From positions 1,612,001 to 1,676,000 of the forward strand of contig NZ_CP017326.1 in the NCBI RefSeq assembly GCF_001761545.1: DNA of 64,000 nt, written 5' to 3'. This stretch comes from Weissella soli. Its GTDB lineage: Bacteria; Bacillota; Bacilli; Lactobacillales; Lactobacillaceae. The position numbers and the translations under genes were made by a program. The stretch's first letter is position 1. Each line of letters starts with the position of its first letter. This document shows, piece by piece, positions 55,472-64,000 of this stretch. A model generated the notes under the pieces. It was not told the DNA's origin and made no database searches. It was given only the letters and a program-made list of their open reading frames with translations.

Positions 55472-56887
55472 ATGGGCATGTTTGCAAAGTTCGGCCGTAA
55501 AGAAGATCCGCAAAATTACGCGGATAAGGATGGACATCTGGTTCCAGTCCTTGGCACTCGTGAAATGATTGCAATGGGTGTTGGAACAATTGTTGGGGCT
55601 GGTATCTTTACGATGCCAGGGATCGTGGCCGCAGATTATGCTGGCCCGGCTGTAACTTTGTCATTCGTTGTGGCGGCCGTAGTAGCTGGGCTAGCCGCAT
55701 TGGCATATTCAGAATTTGCGTCAGCACTACCCTTCGCCGGTTCGATTTATTCTTGGGCCAATGTCGTGTTTGGCGAATTTTGGGGTTGGATTTCAGGTTG
55801 GGCCATTTTGGCAGAATACTTGATTGCTTTGGCACTGGTTGCATCCTCTTGGTCAGCATATTTCCAAGGATTCGTTGAGCGAATTGGTATTGATATCCCA
55901 ACATTTATGAGTGGGGCATACAATGCTCAAGCTGGGACTTACTTTGATTTCTTTGGCGCAGTAGCGTTGATCTTAGTGGCCTTGTTGGTGCGTAATGGTG
56001 TTAAGGGAGCGGCCCGTGTCGAGAGTGTCCTGGTGGTTTTGAAGATTGCCGTGATCCTATTGTTCATCGTCGTTGGTGCAACAGCAATCCGTGTCAATAA
56101 CTGGACACCATTTATTCCTGCTCATCAAGCTGGCACTTCATTTGGTGGTTTGAGTGGTGTTTGGGCTGGTGCCGCACAAGTCTTCTTTGCTTACCTTGGA
56201 TTTGATATGATTGCCGCGAACTCGGCTGAAGCTAAGAATCCACAAAAGACCATGCCACGCTCAATTGTTGGTTCATTGGGAATTGCGACTGTCCTTTACG
56301 TGTTGGTTTCTGCTGTGTTGGTTGGTATGTTCCACTACACGCAATACAAGAACAACGCGGAGGCAGCTGCGTGGGCCTTAGCTAAGTCAGGCCATGTTTT
56401 CACAGCGAACATGTTGTCAATCGTTGCCCTTGTGGGAATGTTTACTGGTTTGATCGCCTTGATGTTGGGTGGTTCACGGTTGATCTACGCCTTTGGTCGT
56501 GATGGTATGGTGCCTAAGACACTTGGTAAGTTGGATGAACGTGGTTTGCCAAACAATGCCGTCTTGTGGGTAACTCTTGCGGCGATTGTCTTGGGATCAA
56601 TTTTTCCCGTTGGTATGTTGGCTAACTTGGTTTCCTCAGGAACATTAATTGCCTTTATCTTCGCAGCGGTTGGTATCTTAGTGCTACGCCGGCGTAAGGA
56701 TATTGATCATAGTGGCTTTTTGATGCCATTGTATCCAGTTTTGCCACTGGTTTCAGCTGGTGCTTCATTATTCTTGTTGGCTGAGTTGAACATCGATGCT
56801 AAGCTAGTTACTTTGGGTTGGGTGATCTTTGGTGCGATTATCTACATGCTATATGGCGTACGTCACAGTACTAAAAATGAAAATTAA
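55472..56887 (+). CDS. APC-family amino-acid permease (CAT/YfnA type)
   Basis: A 471-residue transporter with 12 membrane segments. Helix 1 is MIAMGVGTIVGAGIFTMPG, and AAGFFAYLGFDMIAANSAEAKNPQKTMP-type wording (FFAYLGFDMIAANSAEAKNP) marks the cationic amino-acid transporter group. The substrate is not settled. It has its own promoter and terminator. Confidence 0.9.
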   Translation: MGMFAKFGRKEDPQNYADKDGHLVPVLGTREMIAMGVGTIVGAGIFTMPGIVAADYAGPAVTLSFVVAAVVAGLAALAYSEFASALPFAGSIYSWANVVFGEFWGWISGWAILAEYLIALALVASSWSAYFQGFVERIGIDIPTFMSGAYNAQAGTYFDFFGAVALILVALLVRNGVKGAARVESVLVVLKIAVILLFIVVGATAIRVNNWTPFIPAHQAGTSFGGLSGVWAGAAQVFFAYLGFDMIAANSAEAKNPQKTMPRSIVGSLGIATVLYVLVSAVLVGMFHYTQYKNNAEAAAWALAKSGHVFTANMLSIVALVGMFTGLIALMLGGSRLIYAFGRDGMVPKTLGKLDERGLPNNAVLWVTLAAIVLGSIFPVGMLANLVSSGTLIAFIFAAVGILVLRRRKDIDHSGFLMPLYPVLPLVSAGASLFLLAELNIDAKLVTLGWVIFGAIIYMLYGVRHSTKNEN

Positions 56888-56896
56888 TTTTAATGC

Positions 56897-56936
56897 GAAA
56901 ACGCGCTTCACAAATTTGTGGGCGCGTTTTTTTTAC
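56897..56936 (+). terminator. Terminator after the permease gene
   Basis: AAAACGCGC...GCGCGTTTT with an inner CACAAA/TTTGTG extension, then T8. Confidence 0.9.
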
Positions 56937-57000
56937 TAGTATTTTAGGGTTAAAAATTAGATAATGGAACGATAAATTAGTTTACGAATGGGGAACGAAG

Positions 57001-57993
57001 ATGAAGGACGTTTTAGTTTTAACAACGGGGGGGACCATCGCTTCGCAAACAACTGAAAATGGGTTAGCCCCAGGGCTAGCCGATGACGCTTTACTCACAT
57101 ATTTCGGCGAAGTGCCGGGTGTGACGCTTTCTTCAGAGGCAGTCATGTCCAAAGATTCAACCAATATGCAACCCGAAGATTGGCTTGATTTGGCGCGCCG
57201 GGTAAAAGCATACGAAGATGAATACGATGCATTTATCATTACACATGGTACGGATACGATGGGTTATACGGCCGCGGCCTTATCATATTTATTAATCGAT
57301 GTAAAAAAACCAGTCATTTTAACAGGTTCGCAAGTGCCTGTTGAGGCTCAGGGCACTGATGCCGTGCGTAATTTGAATGACGCGCTCACCTATGCCAGTC
57401 AAACCGAATTACACGGGGTGTTTGTGGTCTTTGATGGCCGGGTGATGTTAGGAACCCGTACAGTGAAGACTAAAACAAAAAGTTATGATGCGTTTGAATC
57501 AATTAATTATCCATATCTAGCAAAAGTATCAAGTGGTAAGGTGCGCTTAGCAATCATCCCGCCTGAAGAACCTTTAGTTGGGATCACGCCACACTTGACG
57601 TTAGATACTAATATTTTTGTGTTAAAAGCTTTTCCGGGGATGCCAGTGGAAATATTCGACTACTTAGCAGAGAATGTGCATGCTTTGGTGATCGAAAGTT
57701 TTGGTAATGGTGGTCTGCCATTCCAAGGACGTAACTTATTACCAGGTATTAAAAAGTTGGTAGACCGGCAGATCCCAGTCATTATTACGACGCAAATTTT
57801 GGAAGAGGGTCAGGAAATCAATCTTTACGAGGTTGGCAAGCAAGTGGCCGATGCGGGCGGTATCACAGCCGGTGATATGAATACCGAAGCCATCGTGGCA
57901 AAATTGATGTGGATTTTGGCGGAGACCCGTGATTTTGAAACAATTAAGCGGTTGATGCACACACCAATTGCACATGATGTAGACTTTGTATAA
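57001..57993 (+). CDS. ansA: L-asparaginase, type I
   Basis: Hydrolyses asparagine to aspartate and ammonia. The active-site motifs are TTGGTIAS (Thr14 region) and ITHGTDTMGYTA (Thr, Asp, Lys triad region); no signal peptide, so cytoplasmic. The 330 residues fit type I enzymes. ydbC follows after 9 bases, so cotranscription is likely. Confidence 0.93.
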   Translation: MKDVLVLTTGGTIASQTTENGLAPGLADDALLTYFGEVPGVTLSSEAVMSKDSTNMQPEDWLDLARRVKAYEDEYDAFIITHGTDTMGYTAAALSYLLIDVKKPVILTGSQVPVEAQGTDAVRNLNDALTYASQTELHGVFVVFDGRVMLGTRTVKTKTKSYDAFESINYPYLAKVSSGKVRLAIIPPEEPLVGITPHLTLDTNIFVLKAFPGMPVEIFDYLAENVHALVIESFGNGGLPFQGRNLLPGIKKLVDRQIPVIITTQILEEGQEINLYEVGKQVADAGGITAGDMNTEAIVAKLMWILAETRDFETIKRLMHTPIAHDVDFV

Positions 57994-58002
57994 GGAGACA
58001 AC

Positions 58003-58338
58003 ATGGCAGAATTAAAATTTGAAATTTTGGAATCATTTGGGGTTTTATCGACCAGTAAATCTGGTTGGACCAAAGAATTAAACTTCGTGCAATGGGGTGA
58101 TAATCAACCTAATTTTGATTTGCGGACATGGTCACCTGATCATAAAAAGATGGGTAAGGGCATCACGTTAACGCATGAGGAAGTCGTGGCATTGACCCAG
58201 GTTTTAGCCAAAGTGTTAGCCCCGGAAGGTTCTAAAGTTGCTGCACCAGGGGCTGAGAATTTAGCAGCTTATGAAGTGGTTGATGAAGACGATTGGGTAC
58301 CGGAAAAATCGTCTTTTAAACGCCTTAGCGACGTGTAA
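58003..58338 (+). CDS. YdbC/PC4-like nucleic-acid-binding protein
   Basis: A 111-residue protein similar to the PC4 (p15 coactivator) fold of YdbC: FEILESFGVLSTSKSGWTKELNFVQWGDNQPNFDLRTWSPDHKKMGKGITLT. Relatives bind single-stranded DNA. AAGGAG precedes the ATG. It sits in a row with ansA and menG. Confidence 0.85.
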   Translation: MAELKFEILESFGVLSTSKSGWTKELNFVQWGDNQPNFDLRTWSPDHKKMGKGITLTHEEVVALTQVLAKVLAPEGSKVAAPGAENLAAYEVVDEDDWVPEKSSFKRLSDV

Positions 58339-58385
58339 AGATAGTCTAATATAGTATTAACGATCTAATAGAATTGAGAGAAATA

Positions 58386-59084
58386 ATGAATAAAACTCCA
58401 AAACGTGTCCAAGGCATTTTTGATGGTTTGGCACCTGATTATGACAAAATGAACGACATTATTAGTTTAGGGACGCACCGATCATGGCGCACCAAAACTA
58501 TGCAGGCCATCACAGTGCCCAAGAATGGTCAAATTTTAGATGTGGCCGCTGGTACCGGTGATTGGACGATCGCGTTGGCTCAGGAATTGGATCAGGGGCA
58601 TGTCACTGGGTTTGATTTAAGTGCAGAGATGTTGGCCGTCGCCCGAGAAAAGGTTGTCGCTGCCGGCGTTAGTTTCTGGGTGACGTTGACGCAAGGCAAT
58701 GCGATGGCTTTGCCATACGAGGATAATACCTTTGACTTAGTGACCATTGGGTTTGGCCTACGTAATCTGCCTGATCCAGTCAAGGGTTTGGCAGAACTCT
58801 ACCGGGTGTTAAAACCAGGTGGTGAATTAGTTGTGCTGGAGACATCACAGCCGGATAACCCAGTCATCAAGCCATTTTGGAAAATGTATTTCAAGGGTCT
58901 AATGCCAGTCATGGGTAAGGTTTTTGCGCATGATAAGTCCAGTTATGACTACCTTGAGCAAACAACCGAAGAGTTTATGACCTATCAAGAACTAGCAACC
59001 GTGATGCGGCAAACTGGTTTTGAAGGCGTTTCGTATGAGCGTTTTAATTTTGGTGCCGCCGCGGCACACTTTGGCCGTAAATAA
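58386..59084 (+). CDS. menG: Demethylmenaquinone methyltransferase
   Basis: SAM-dependent C-methyltransferase that makes menaquinone (UbiE/MenG family, 232 residues). Motif I is ILDVAAGTGDWTIAL and the family signature YDKMNDIISLGTHRSWR is near the start; GFGLRNLPD is also conserved. The ATG at 58386 lies after GAGAG. It is followed by other late men genes (menB, menE), which supports menaquinone synthesis. Confidence 0.92.
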   Translation: MNKTPKRVQGIFDGLAPDYDKMNDIISLGTHRSWRTKTMQAITVPKNGQILDVAAGTGDWTIALAQELDQGHVTGFDLSAEMLAVAREKVVAAGVSFWVTLTQGNAMALPYEDNTFDLVTIGFGLRNLPDPVKGLAELYRVLKPGGELVVLETSQPDNPVIKPFWKMYFKGLMPVMGKVFAHDKSSYDYLEQTTEEFMTYQELATVMRQTGFEGVSYERFNFGAAAAHFGRK

Positions 59085-59087
59085 AGC

Positions 59088-59126
59088 AATATAAAAAGCG
59101 AGCTCAGCACGGAGTTCGCTTTTTAT
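59088..59126. terminator. Bidirectional terminator
   Basis: AAAAAGCGA.CTC pairs with GGAG.TCGCTTTTT between converging genes. Confidence 0.8.
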
Positions 59127-59128
59127 GG

Positions 59129-59500
59129 CTATAATTGATTAATCATGGTTGTGATGGTACTAAAGCTAGTTTCTTGACCAGATTCAATTTCCAACGTGGT
59201 AACTTGCCAAGTTTGGAGGCGACGCCCGCGTTTGATGGGGGTGGCGATTGCTTGGATGGTGCCGTGGCTGACAGCCTTCAGATGATGGCTATGCACGTCC
59301 ACACCGACAGCCACTTGGCTCGTATGATCTAAATCAACGTTAGCTGCAATACTAGCGGCCGTTTCGGCCAGGAGTGCATTGACACCACCGTGGACAATGC
59401 CATAGGGTTGCTTCACATTGTCGGTGATTTTGAGTTCAACAATGGTTTCAGCAGTGGTTGCTTTAATGGTTTTGATGTCGAGATATTCGAGTACGTTCAT
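59129..59500 (-). CDS. Hotdog-fold thioesterase (PaaI/MenI-like)
   Basis: A 123-residue acyl-CoA thioesterase. YGIVHGGVNALLAETAASIAANVD holds the catalytic region of the PaaI/EntH/MenI type. Between menG and menB, on the opposite strand, it is probably the DHNA-CoA thioesterase of the menaquinone pathway, but the location is the only support for this. AGAGGG precedes the ATG. Confidence 0.85.
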   Translation of the reverse strand: MNVLEYLDIKTIKATTAETIVELKITDNVKQPYGIVHGGVNALLAETAASIAANVDLDHTSQVAVGVDVHSHHLKAVSHGTIQAIATPIKRGRRLQTWQVTTLEIESGQETSFSTITTMINQL

Positions 59501-59578
59501 GATTTACCCTCTGATTTTTTAAAAGTATCCTAATTATACGGTATAATGATAGTAACAAGTAAAGAAATGGAGTTCGAG

Positions 59579-60403
59579 ATGACTGTTGAATGGCAAACGA
59601 TCAAAGAATACGAAGAGATTCTTTTCGAGAGTACTCGTGAAGGTAAGGTCGTTAAGATTACAATGAATGACCCTAAGACGCACAATGCTTTCACACCTGG
59701 CATGGTACAAGAGATGATTGATGCATTTAGTATCGCACGTGATGATGCTAAGGTGGGGGTCATCATCTTGACTGGAGCCGGTGATCTGGCATTCTCATCT
59801 GGTGGTAACCAAAAGGTTCGCGGTAATGGTGGTTATGTTGGTCGCGATGGTATTGCTCGTTTGAACGTTTTGGACTTGCAAAACTTGATGCAGCACGTCC
59901 CTAAGCCAATTATTGCGATGGTTAAGGGTTGGTCAATTGGTGGTGGTAACATCTTGCAATTGATGGCTGATTTGACAATTGCAGCGGACAACGCCAAGTT
60001 TGGTCAAACTGGTCCCAATGTTGGCTCATTTGATGCCGGCTTCGGGACTGGTTTGTTGGCTCGGACGATTGGCGCTAAGCGTGCCAAGGAAGTTTGGTTC
60101 ATGACGGATGTGTATGATGCGCAAACGGCTTTGCAATGGGGCTGGGTCAACAAGGTTGTCCCATTAGCAGACATTGAGGATACCACATTGGCGTGGGCGG
60201 ATACGATGTTACAAAAGAGTCCAACCGCGTTGCGTTTTATCAAGGCAGCAGCGAATGCCGCGGACAACGGCTTGGCCGGGTTACAACAATTGGCCGGCGA
60301 TGCCACAATGTTGTACTACACAACGGATGAAGCAAAGGAAGGCCGCGATGCCTTTAAGGAAAAGCGTGAACCTGACTTTGATAGGTTCCCTAAGTTCCCA
60401 TAA
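59579..60403 (+). CDS. menB: 1,4-Dihydroxy-2-naphthoyl-CoA synthase
   Basis: Cyclises O-succinylbenzoyl-CoA in menaquinone synthesis. Crotonase fold of 274 residues with SGGNQKVRG (family SGGDQ), [40 protein letters not shown] and the C-terminal [14 protein letters not shown]. The ATG at 59579 follows GGAG; an ATG 33 bases upstream overlaps the promoter. A hairpin terminator lies between it and menE. Confidence 0.94.
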   Translation: MTVEWQTIKEYEEILFESTREGKVVKITMNDPKTHNAFTPGMVQEMIDAFSIARDDAKVGVIILTGAGDLAFSSGGNQKVRGNGGYVGRDGIARLNVLDLQNLMQHVPKPIIAMVKGWSIGGGNILQLMADLTIAADNAKFGQTGPNVGSFDAGFGTGLLARTIGAKRAKEVWFMTDVYDAQTALQWGWVNKVVPLADIEDTTLAWADTMLQKSPTALRFIKAAANAADNGLAGLQQLAGDATMLYYTTDEAKEGRDAFKEKREPDFDRFPKFP

Positions 60404-60411
60404 CAAGTACT

Positions 60412-60442
60412 GAAAAAGAGGTTGTCATGCAACCTCTTTTAT
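60412..60442 (+). terminator. Terminator between menB and menE
   Basis: AAAAGAGGTTG pairs with CAACCTCTTTT around TCATG, ending in T. It lies only about 25 bases before the menE start. Confidence 0.75.
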
Positions 60443-60465
60443 ATTGGCAGAGTGGAGGTTTTTTA

Positions 60466-61908
60466 ATGAAAAATTGGTTGTTACAACGAGTAGATTTGAC
60501 ACCGAATCGACTAGCGGTACGTTTTAACGCCCAAGAGTTAACCTTCAAGGAGTTAAATCAGCGGGTGCAAAAGTTAGTACGAAAATTGGGGGCACCACTA
60601 GCAGCGGAGCAACGCGTGGCCATTATCACTCCCAATAATCTAGACGGTTATTTACTGATCTTGGCCGTCCAACAACTGGGTAAGACGATTGTTTTCCTAA
60701 ATCGCCGCCTGTCACAGCGCGAATTAGCCTATCAATTACAAGATGCCGCCATTCGGGTCCTTATTCAGGATGATGATTATGAGCTACGGTTTACTGGGAT
60801 CTCACAATTAACATTTTCGGCGATTAAAGCCTTGCCTGAGCAAGCATGTCACGCAGTTGCGACATTTGATTTAGATGATGTGGCCACAATCATGTATACT
60901 TCAGGCACTACTGGCAATCCGAAAGGGGTGATGCAAACCTTTGGTAATCACTTTTATTCGGCCATCGGCTCAGCCTTGAATTTAGGTATGCTGCCCGGTG
61001 ACGTCTGGATTGCTGCGGTCCCTTTGTTTCATATTTCGGGTTTTTCCATTATGACTAAATCGCTCATCTATGGGATGGGGGTTAGTTTGTATGACCATTT
61101 TGACGTTGATGCGATTAATACCGAGTTACAAAACGGTCAGGCAAGCACCATTTCAGTGGTGCCAGTCATGTTAAAAAATATGTTGGCGGCCTTACCAGCA
61201 AATACCACCTACCATCCCAACTTCCGGACAGTGTTGTTGGGTGGTGGTCCTACCGATATGCCAACGCTGGAACGGGCTAGTAAGTTGGGGGTTGCGATTG
61301 TTCAGTCCTATGGTATGACTGAAACGGCCTCCCAGGTGGTTGCTCTCGCAGGCGAAGATGCCGCCCGTAAATTAGGTTCAGTTGGTAAGCCATTGTTCCC
61401 TGTCGAAATTCGCGTGAAGACCGCAGCCGATGCTAAAACAGGGCGTGTGCAGGTTAAATCGCCAACCCTAACAGTGGGCTATCTCAACAACGAGGCCAAG
61501 TATCAGGCCGCCTTTGATGACGGATGGTTTGATACCGGTGACATGGGGTGGTTTGACGAAGAAGGTTACTTGTACATTCAGGGGCGTGAAGGCGATATGA
61601 TTTCATCAGGTGGTGAGAATGTTTTTCCAGATGAGATTGAATCAGCGTATGCCGCCTTGCCCGAAATTGAAACAATCGCCGTGGCCGGTGTACCCGATGA
61701 AAAGTGGGGGGCCGTACCAGTGGCGTATATTAAGTTTGTCCCCGGTCAGTCCTTAACGCAGGCCACCTTACGTGCATTTGGGCGTCAGGAATTGGCCCAT
61801 TTCAAAGTGCCGGCGAAATTTGTCACGGTCACCGATTTTCCAAGAACTGCTAGTGGTAAATTACAACGCCACTTATTAGCTGAGCAATCTTTTGAAATTA
61901 TTCCATAA
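60466..61908 (+). CDS. menE: O-succinylbenzoate-CoA ligase
   Basis: Activates O-succinylbenzoate with ATP and CoA. ANL-superfamily enzyme of 480 residues with MYTSGTTGNPKGV (P-loop), VQSYGMTETASQV, and DGWFDTGDMGWFDEEGYLYIQGREGDMISSGGENVFPDEIE. The ATG at 60466 follows GTGGAGG. Together with menB and menG it gives the later steps of menaquinone synthesis; menF, menD, menC, menA are not in this window. Confidence 0.92.
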   Translation: MKNWLLQRVDLTPNRLAVRFNAQELTFKELNQRVQKLVRKLGAPLAAEQRVAIITPNNLDGYLLILAVQQLGKTIVFLNRRLSQRELAYQLQDAAIRVLIQDDDYELRFTGISQLTFSAIKALPEQACHAVATFDLDDVATIMYTSGTTGNPKGVMQTFGNHFYSAIGSALNLGMLPGDVWIAAVPLFHISGFSIMTKSLIYGMGVSLYDHFDVDAINTELQNGQASTISVVPVMLKNMLAALPANTTYHPNFRTVLLGGGPTDMPTLERASKLGVAIVQSYGMTETASQVVALAGEDAARKLGSVGKPLFPVEIRVKTAADAKTGRVQVKSPTLTVGYLNNEAKYQAAFDDGWFDTGDMGWFDEEGYLYIQGREGDMISSGGENVFPDEIESAYAALPEIETIAVAGVPDEKWGAVPVAYIKFVPGQSLTQATLRAFGRQELAHFKVPAKFVTVTDFPRTASGKLQRHLLAEQSFEIIP

Positions 61909-61935
61909 AAGGGTTTTAAATTTTGAAATTAGTTA

Positions 61936-61941
61936 TATAAT
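61936..61941 (+). promoter_or_regulatory. -10 box of the ciaR upstream RNA
   Basis: TATAAT upstream of the structured leader; the -35 is not clear. Confidence 0.5.
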
Positions 61942-61947
61942 GATAGA

Positions 61948-62130
61948 TAAATCTAGGAAAGGGGGTGATACGATTTGTTTAGATTAGAAAATCAGCAAAT
62001 CGTGTCGCCCTTGTAAAGGAACAAGGGCGACACGATCTGTTCGGTAGCAATACCACGGTGAGGTCTGTGTGGATATTTATATTGAAGCACAGCTCGAGGG
62101 GCATTAGGCGGCGAACCTAATGCCTTTTCT
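61948..62130 (+). ncRNA. Structured RNA element with short ORF upstream of ciaR
   Basis: A transcript from the TATAAT would carry GGGGGTG, a TTG-started 13-codon ORF (61975-62016, MFRLENQQIVSPL), a perfect 16-bp hairpin (61999-62014 with 62021-62036), a CTGTG/CACAG stem, and a terminator (GGCATTAGG / CCTAATGCC at 62100-62124 then T). The sequences 61963-61979 and 62025-62041 repeat each other with only three T/C changes, so the hairpin 5' arm can also pair with the ribosome binding site. It may be an attenuator, an sRNA or a type I toxin-like element. Confidence 0.55.
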
Positions 62131-62147
62131 TTTAGAAGAAAAAGATA

Positions 62148-62171
62148 TGAACCTTAAATATTTAAGGTTCA
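62148..62171. promoter_or_regulatory. 24-base palindrome upstream of ciaR
   Basis: A perfect palindrome with centre CTTAAATATTTAAG lies before the TACAAT -10 (62201-62206) of ciaR. It contains TTTAAG on each strand, the half-site recognised by CiaR in streptococci, although inverted rather than direct. It may be an autoregulatory operator. Confidence 0.5.
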
Positions 62172-62228
62172 GCTATTGTTCTCCTTTTATACTAACGTCA
62201 TACAATCAAAGATGAAGAGGACACAAAC

Positions 62229-62927
62229 ATGGCAGAAAAGACAGTTAAAATTCTAGTAGTTGAAGATGATGTAGCTTTGAACAATACCGTTAAGGAAACC
62301 ATTGGTAACTTAGGTGAGGTCACCCAAGTGTTTGATGGGGATGATGGTCTGTTTGAAATCGAATCAGGAATTTATGATGCTGTGATATTGGATGTCATGT
62401 TGCCTGGTCGTGATGGTTATTCAATCTTGAAAGACGCCAAGGAAAGTCAGCCTAATTTACCAGTCTTGATGTTGACGGCTAAGGGTGAATTACAAGATAA
62501 GATGAAAGGCTTTGAACTAGGAGCTGATGAATACATTACCAAACCATTCTACAAGGAAGAATTATTGGCACGTTTAAAGACATTGTTACGACATGCCGGT
62601 GTTTTAGGACAAGATGGTGCCTTAGAAGTTGGTAACGTCGCAGTGTACATTGATTCACACAAGGTCATGGTCGGTGACGAAGAAGTGAGCTTGCAAGGAC
62701 GTGAGTTTGGGCTATTGGTTTATCTCATGCAGCACCATGGCCAAATTGTGACCAAGGAGCAAATTTTTGATCGTTTGTGGGGCTTTGACTCAGATACGTC
62801 ATTGACGGTTGTCGAAGTGTATATGTCAAACTTGCGTAAGAATTTGCGTAATGCTGATGCCCAAATTGTCATCAAGACTTTGCGTAATGTGGGTTATACT
62901 TTGAACGCTGCCCCACAAGGTGAATAA
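62229..62927 (+). CDS. ciaR: Response regulator, OmpR family, CiaR-like
   Basis: A 232-residue DNA-binding response regulator. The receiver has the acidic pair EDD, phospho-acceptor Asp in VILDVMLPGRDGY, Thr in LTAKG and Lys in TKPFY; the C-terminal winged helix reads QIFDRLWGFDSDTSLTVVEVYMSNLRKNLR. QVFDGDDGLFEIESGIYDAVILD and FDRLWGFDSDT are closest, from memory, to streptococcal CiaR. The kinase gene starts immediately after the stop codon. Confidence 0.9.
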   Translation: MAEKTVKILVVEDDVALNNTVKETIGNLGEVTQVFDGDDGLFEIESGIYDAVILDVMLPGRDGYSILKDAKESQPNLPVLMLTAKGELQDKMKGFELGADEYITKPFYKEELLARLKTLLRHAGVLGQDGALEVGNVAVYIDSHKVMVGDEEVSLQGREFGLLVYLMQHHGQIVTKEQIFDRLWGFDSDTSLTVVEVYMSNLRKNLRNADAQIVIKTLRNVGYTLNAAPQGE

Positions 62928-64000
62928 ATGAAGGATAAGATTTTGCAACCCATGCGGAATGTGATGGAAAAGATCACGCAGTCACGCGTTGGGCGTTGGC
63001 TTCATAAAATTAGAATGTCACTTTCAGCACAGACAAAGATGACTTTGTTGACGGTTGTTGGCTTTACAGTGGTATTTATCGGTATTGGTGTCGTCACTGT
63101 GACCCAGTTCCAGCGCATTATCTATGGGGACGCTGAACGACGGGTATCACAACCTTTTCAACCCAATCAAGGGGTCGTCAACGGGGTCGTTAGTGCTGAC
63201 ATTATTGATTACACAAGTAGTATTAAGAAAAAGATTGCGCTTCCTAAAGCAGACGTGTTTTATGTGAAATATTACGATGACACTTGGTATATGTTTAGAC
63301 GACACGGTGATCAAGTATCCTATCAAAATGTGGAAGTTGAGCATCGTACCGTAGAACTGGTGACCAATCGCATGCTGTTGATTTTCTCATTGTCTGAAGT
63401 AGCCTTGTTGGCGATGGCGGTGGCTTTATCGCGTGCGAATATGGTACCGATTTTACGGTCATGGAAGCAACAGAAAACCTTCGTAGCTGACGCGGCACAT
63501 GAATTTAAAACACCAATGACTGTTATTCAGAATAATTTGGAGCGTATGTTGGAGCATCCTAATGATACGGTAATGGATCAAGTTGAAAGTGTTGCAAATT
63601 CGTTGACTGAAGTCCGCCACTTGAATAACTTAACCGGTGATTTGCTGACATTGGCGCAAGCAGATGCTGATGTGCAGTTGTTTGCGTTTGCGGAAGTAGA
63701 TGTCGCAGATATTGCCCGTGAGGTACATGATATCTTCTCGTACAATGCTGAGGAACGTGAGCAAAAGTTACAAATTGATGTGCCGGCGCACGCTGTCATC
63801 ACTGGGGATGCCCAACGGTTACGCCAATTATTGGTGATTTTGACGGATAATGCGCAAAAGTATGCTGGTGAAGGTGTGATCGTCACTCTGCGTGTCGTGC
63901 AAAATGAGCGCCAAACACTGATTGCTGTTAGTGATACAGGCCAGGGTGTTTCTGATGAAGATAAGCGACACCTATTTGATCGTTTTTATCGTGTTGATAA
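62928..64000 (+). CDS. ciaH: Sensor histidine kinase, CiaH-like, 5' part
   Basis: Open to the window end, with about 357 codons visible. It has two membrane segments (TLLTVVGFTVVFIGIGVVTV and LLIFSLSEVALLAMAVAL) around an extracellular domain of about 90 residues. The H box is FVADAAHEFKTPMTVIQN (His191), then an N box ILTDNAQKYAGEG and G1 box DTGQGV. Its ATG directly follows the ciaR stop, so the two are translationally coupled. Confidence 0.92.
   Translation, partial: MKDKILQPMRNVMEKITQSRVGRWLHKIRMSLSAQTKMTLLTVVGFTVVFIGIGVVTVTQFQRIIYGDAERRVSQPFQPNQGVVNGVVSADIIDYTSSIKKKIALPKADVFYVKYYDDTWYMFRRHGDQVSYQNVEVEHRTVELVTNRMLLIFSLSEVALLAMAVALSRANMVPILRSWKQQKTFVADAAHEFKTPMTVIQNNLERMLEHPNDTVMDQVESVANSLTEVRHLNNLTGDLLTLAQADADVQLFAFAEVDVADIAREVHDIFSYNAEEREQKLQIDVPAHAVITGDAQRLRQLLVILTDNAQKYAGEGVIVTLRVVQNERQTLIAVSDTGQGVSDEDKRHLFDRFYRVD

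Overview
The window looks like a chromosomal segment of a heterofermentative lactic acid bacterium of the Leuconostoc/Weissella branch of Lactobacillaceae. The moderately low GC content, the AGGAGG-type ribosome binding sites, the D-lactate-dehydrogenase-like and malolactic-type transporter gene content, and the typical Bacillota regulators (cre sites, guanine riboswitch, CiaRH-like two-component system) point there. The genus is an inference; no rRNA is present to fix it. No insertion sequence, prophage or CRISPR array was seen.

Region by region: 0-4.7 kb carries the end of an amino-acid ABC ATPase, metG, lepB, ktrA and rlmH. 4.66-5.34 kb is a gene-free, AT-rich stretch with eight perfect DnaA boxes and several near-matches, a candidate replication origin (or DnaA-titrating locus) although dnaA is not next to it. 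Three parS-like sites (11.8, 14.3 and 38.6 kb) support an origin-proximal location. 5.3-12.3 kb holds ktrB, a HAD phosphatase, a membrane protein and an aminotransferase / D-2-hydroxyacid dehydrogenase / transporter operon behind a leader-peptide attenuator. 12.4-17.4 kb holds a sugar:proton symporter with a cre site, RNase HI, a MarR regulator divergent from an oxidoreductase, and a YczE-type membrane protein. 17.4-19.2 kb carries two paralogous small RNAs flanking an acetyltransferase gene. 19.2-24.2 kb encodes two cell-surface proteins and a YhgE/Pip protein with its divergent TetR regulator. 24.5-31 kb holds an FAD-linked oxidase, AzlCD, an M20 peptidase, the Ser/Thr transporter SstT behind a second leader-peptide attenuator, and a Dyp peroxidase. 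31-36.5 kb has guaA under a guanine riboswitch and an arabino-oligosaccharide locus (GH43, LacY-type permease, ArsR-type regulator). 36.6-53.7 kb is a mix: rlmD, an OppA-like binding protein, aldo/keto reductase, TetR, GH25 muramidase, dehydrogenase, permease, tRNA-Lys, PepS, NnrE and an aquaporin. 53.7-64 kb carries a quinone reductase, pgpA, a permease, asparaginase, a late menaquinone cluster (menG, thioesterase, menB, menE), and ciaR/ciaH, the last cut by the window end.

The most interesting content is RNA-level control. The two paralogous sRNAs share a 5' hairpin with covarying base pairs, an unpaired anti-Shine-Dalgarno centre and a terminator hairpin, and both have OmpR-type 11-bp-spaced half-sites 10 nt upstream of the -10. 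One is perfectly complementary over 17 nt, the other over 13 nt, to the ribosome binding site and start of the oppA gene 21 kb away. This is the layout of streptococcal CiaR-dependent csRNAs, and a ciaRH-like operon lies in the same window. In addition, two six-segment ribosome-mediated attenuators (a Tyr/Leu/Phe-Phe peptide before the aminotransferase operon; a Ser/Thr-rich peptide before sstT) use the same alternating-hairpin logic, and a structured 5' region with a 13-codon ORF precedes ciaR.
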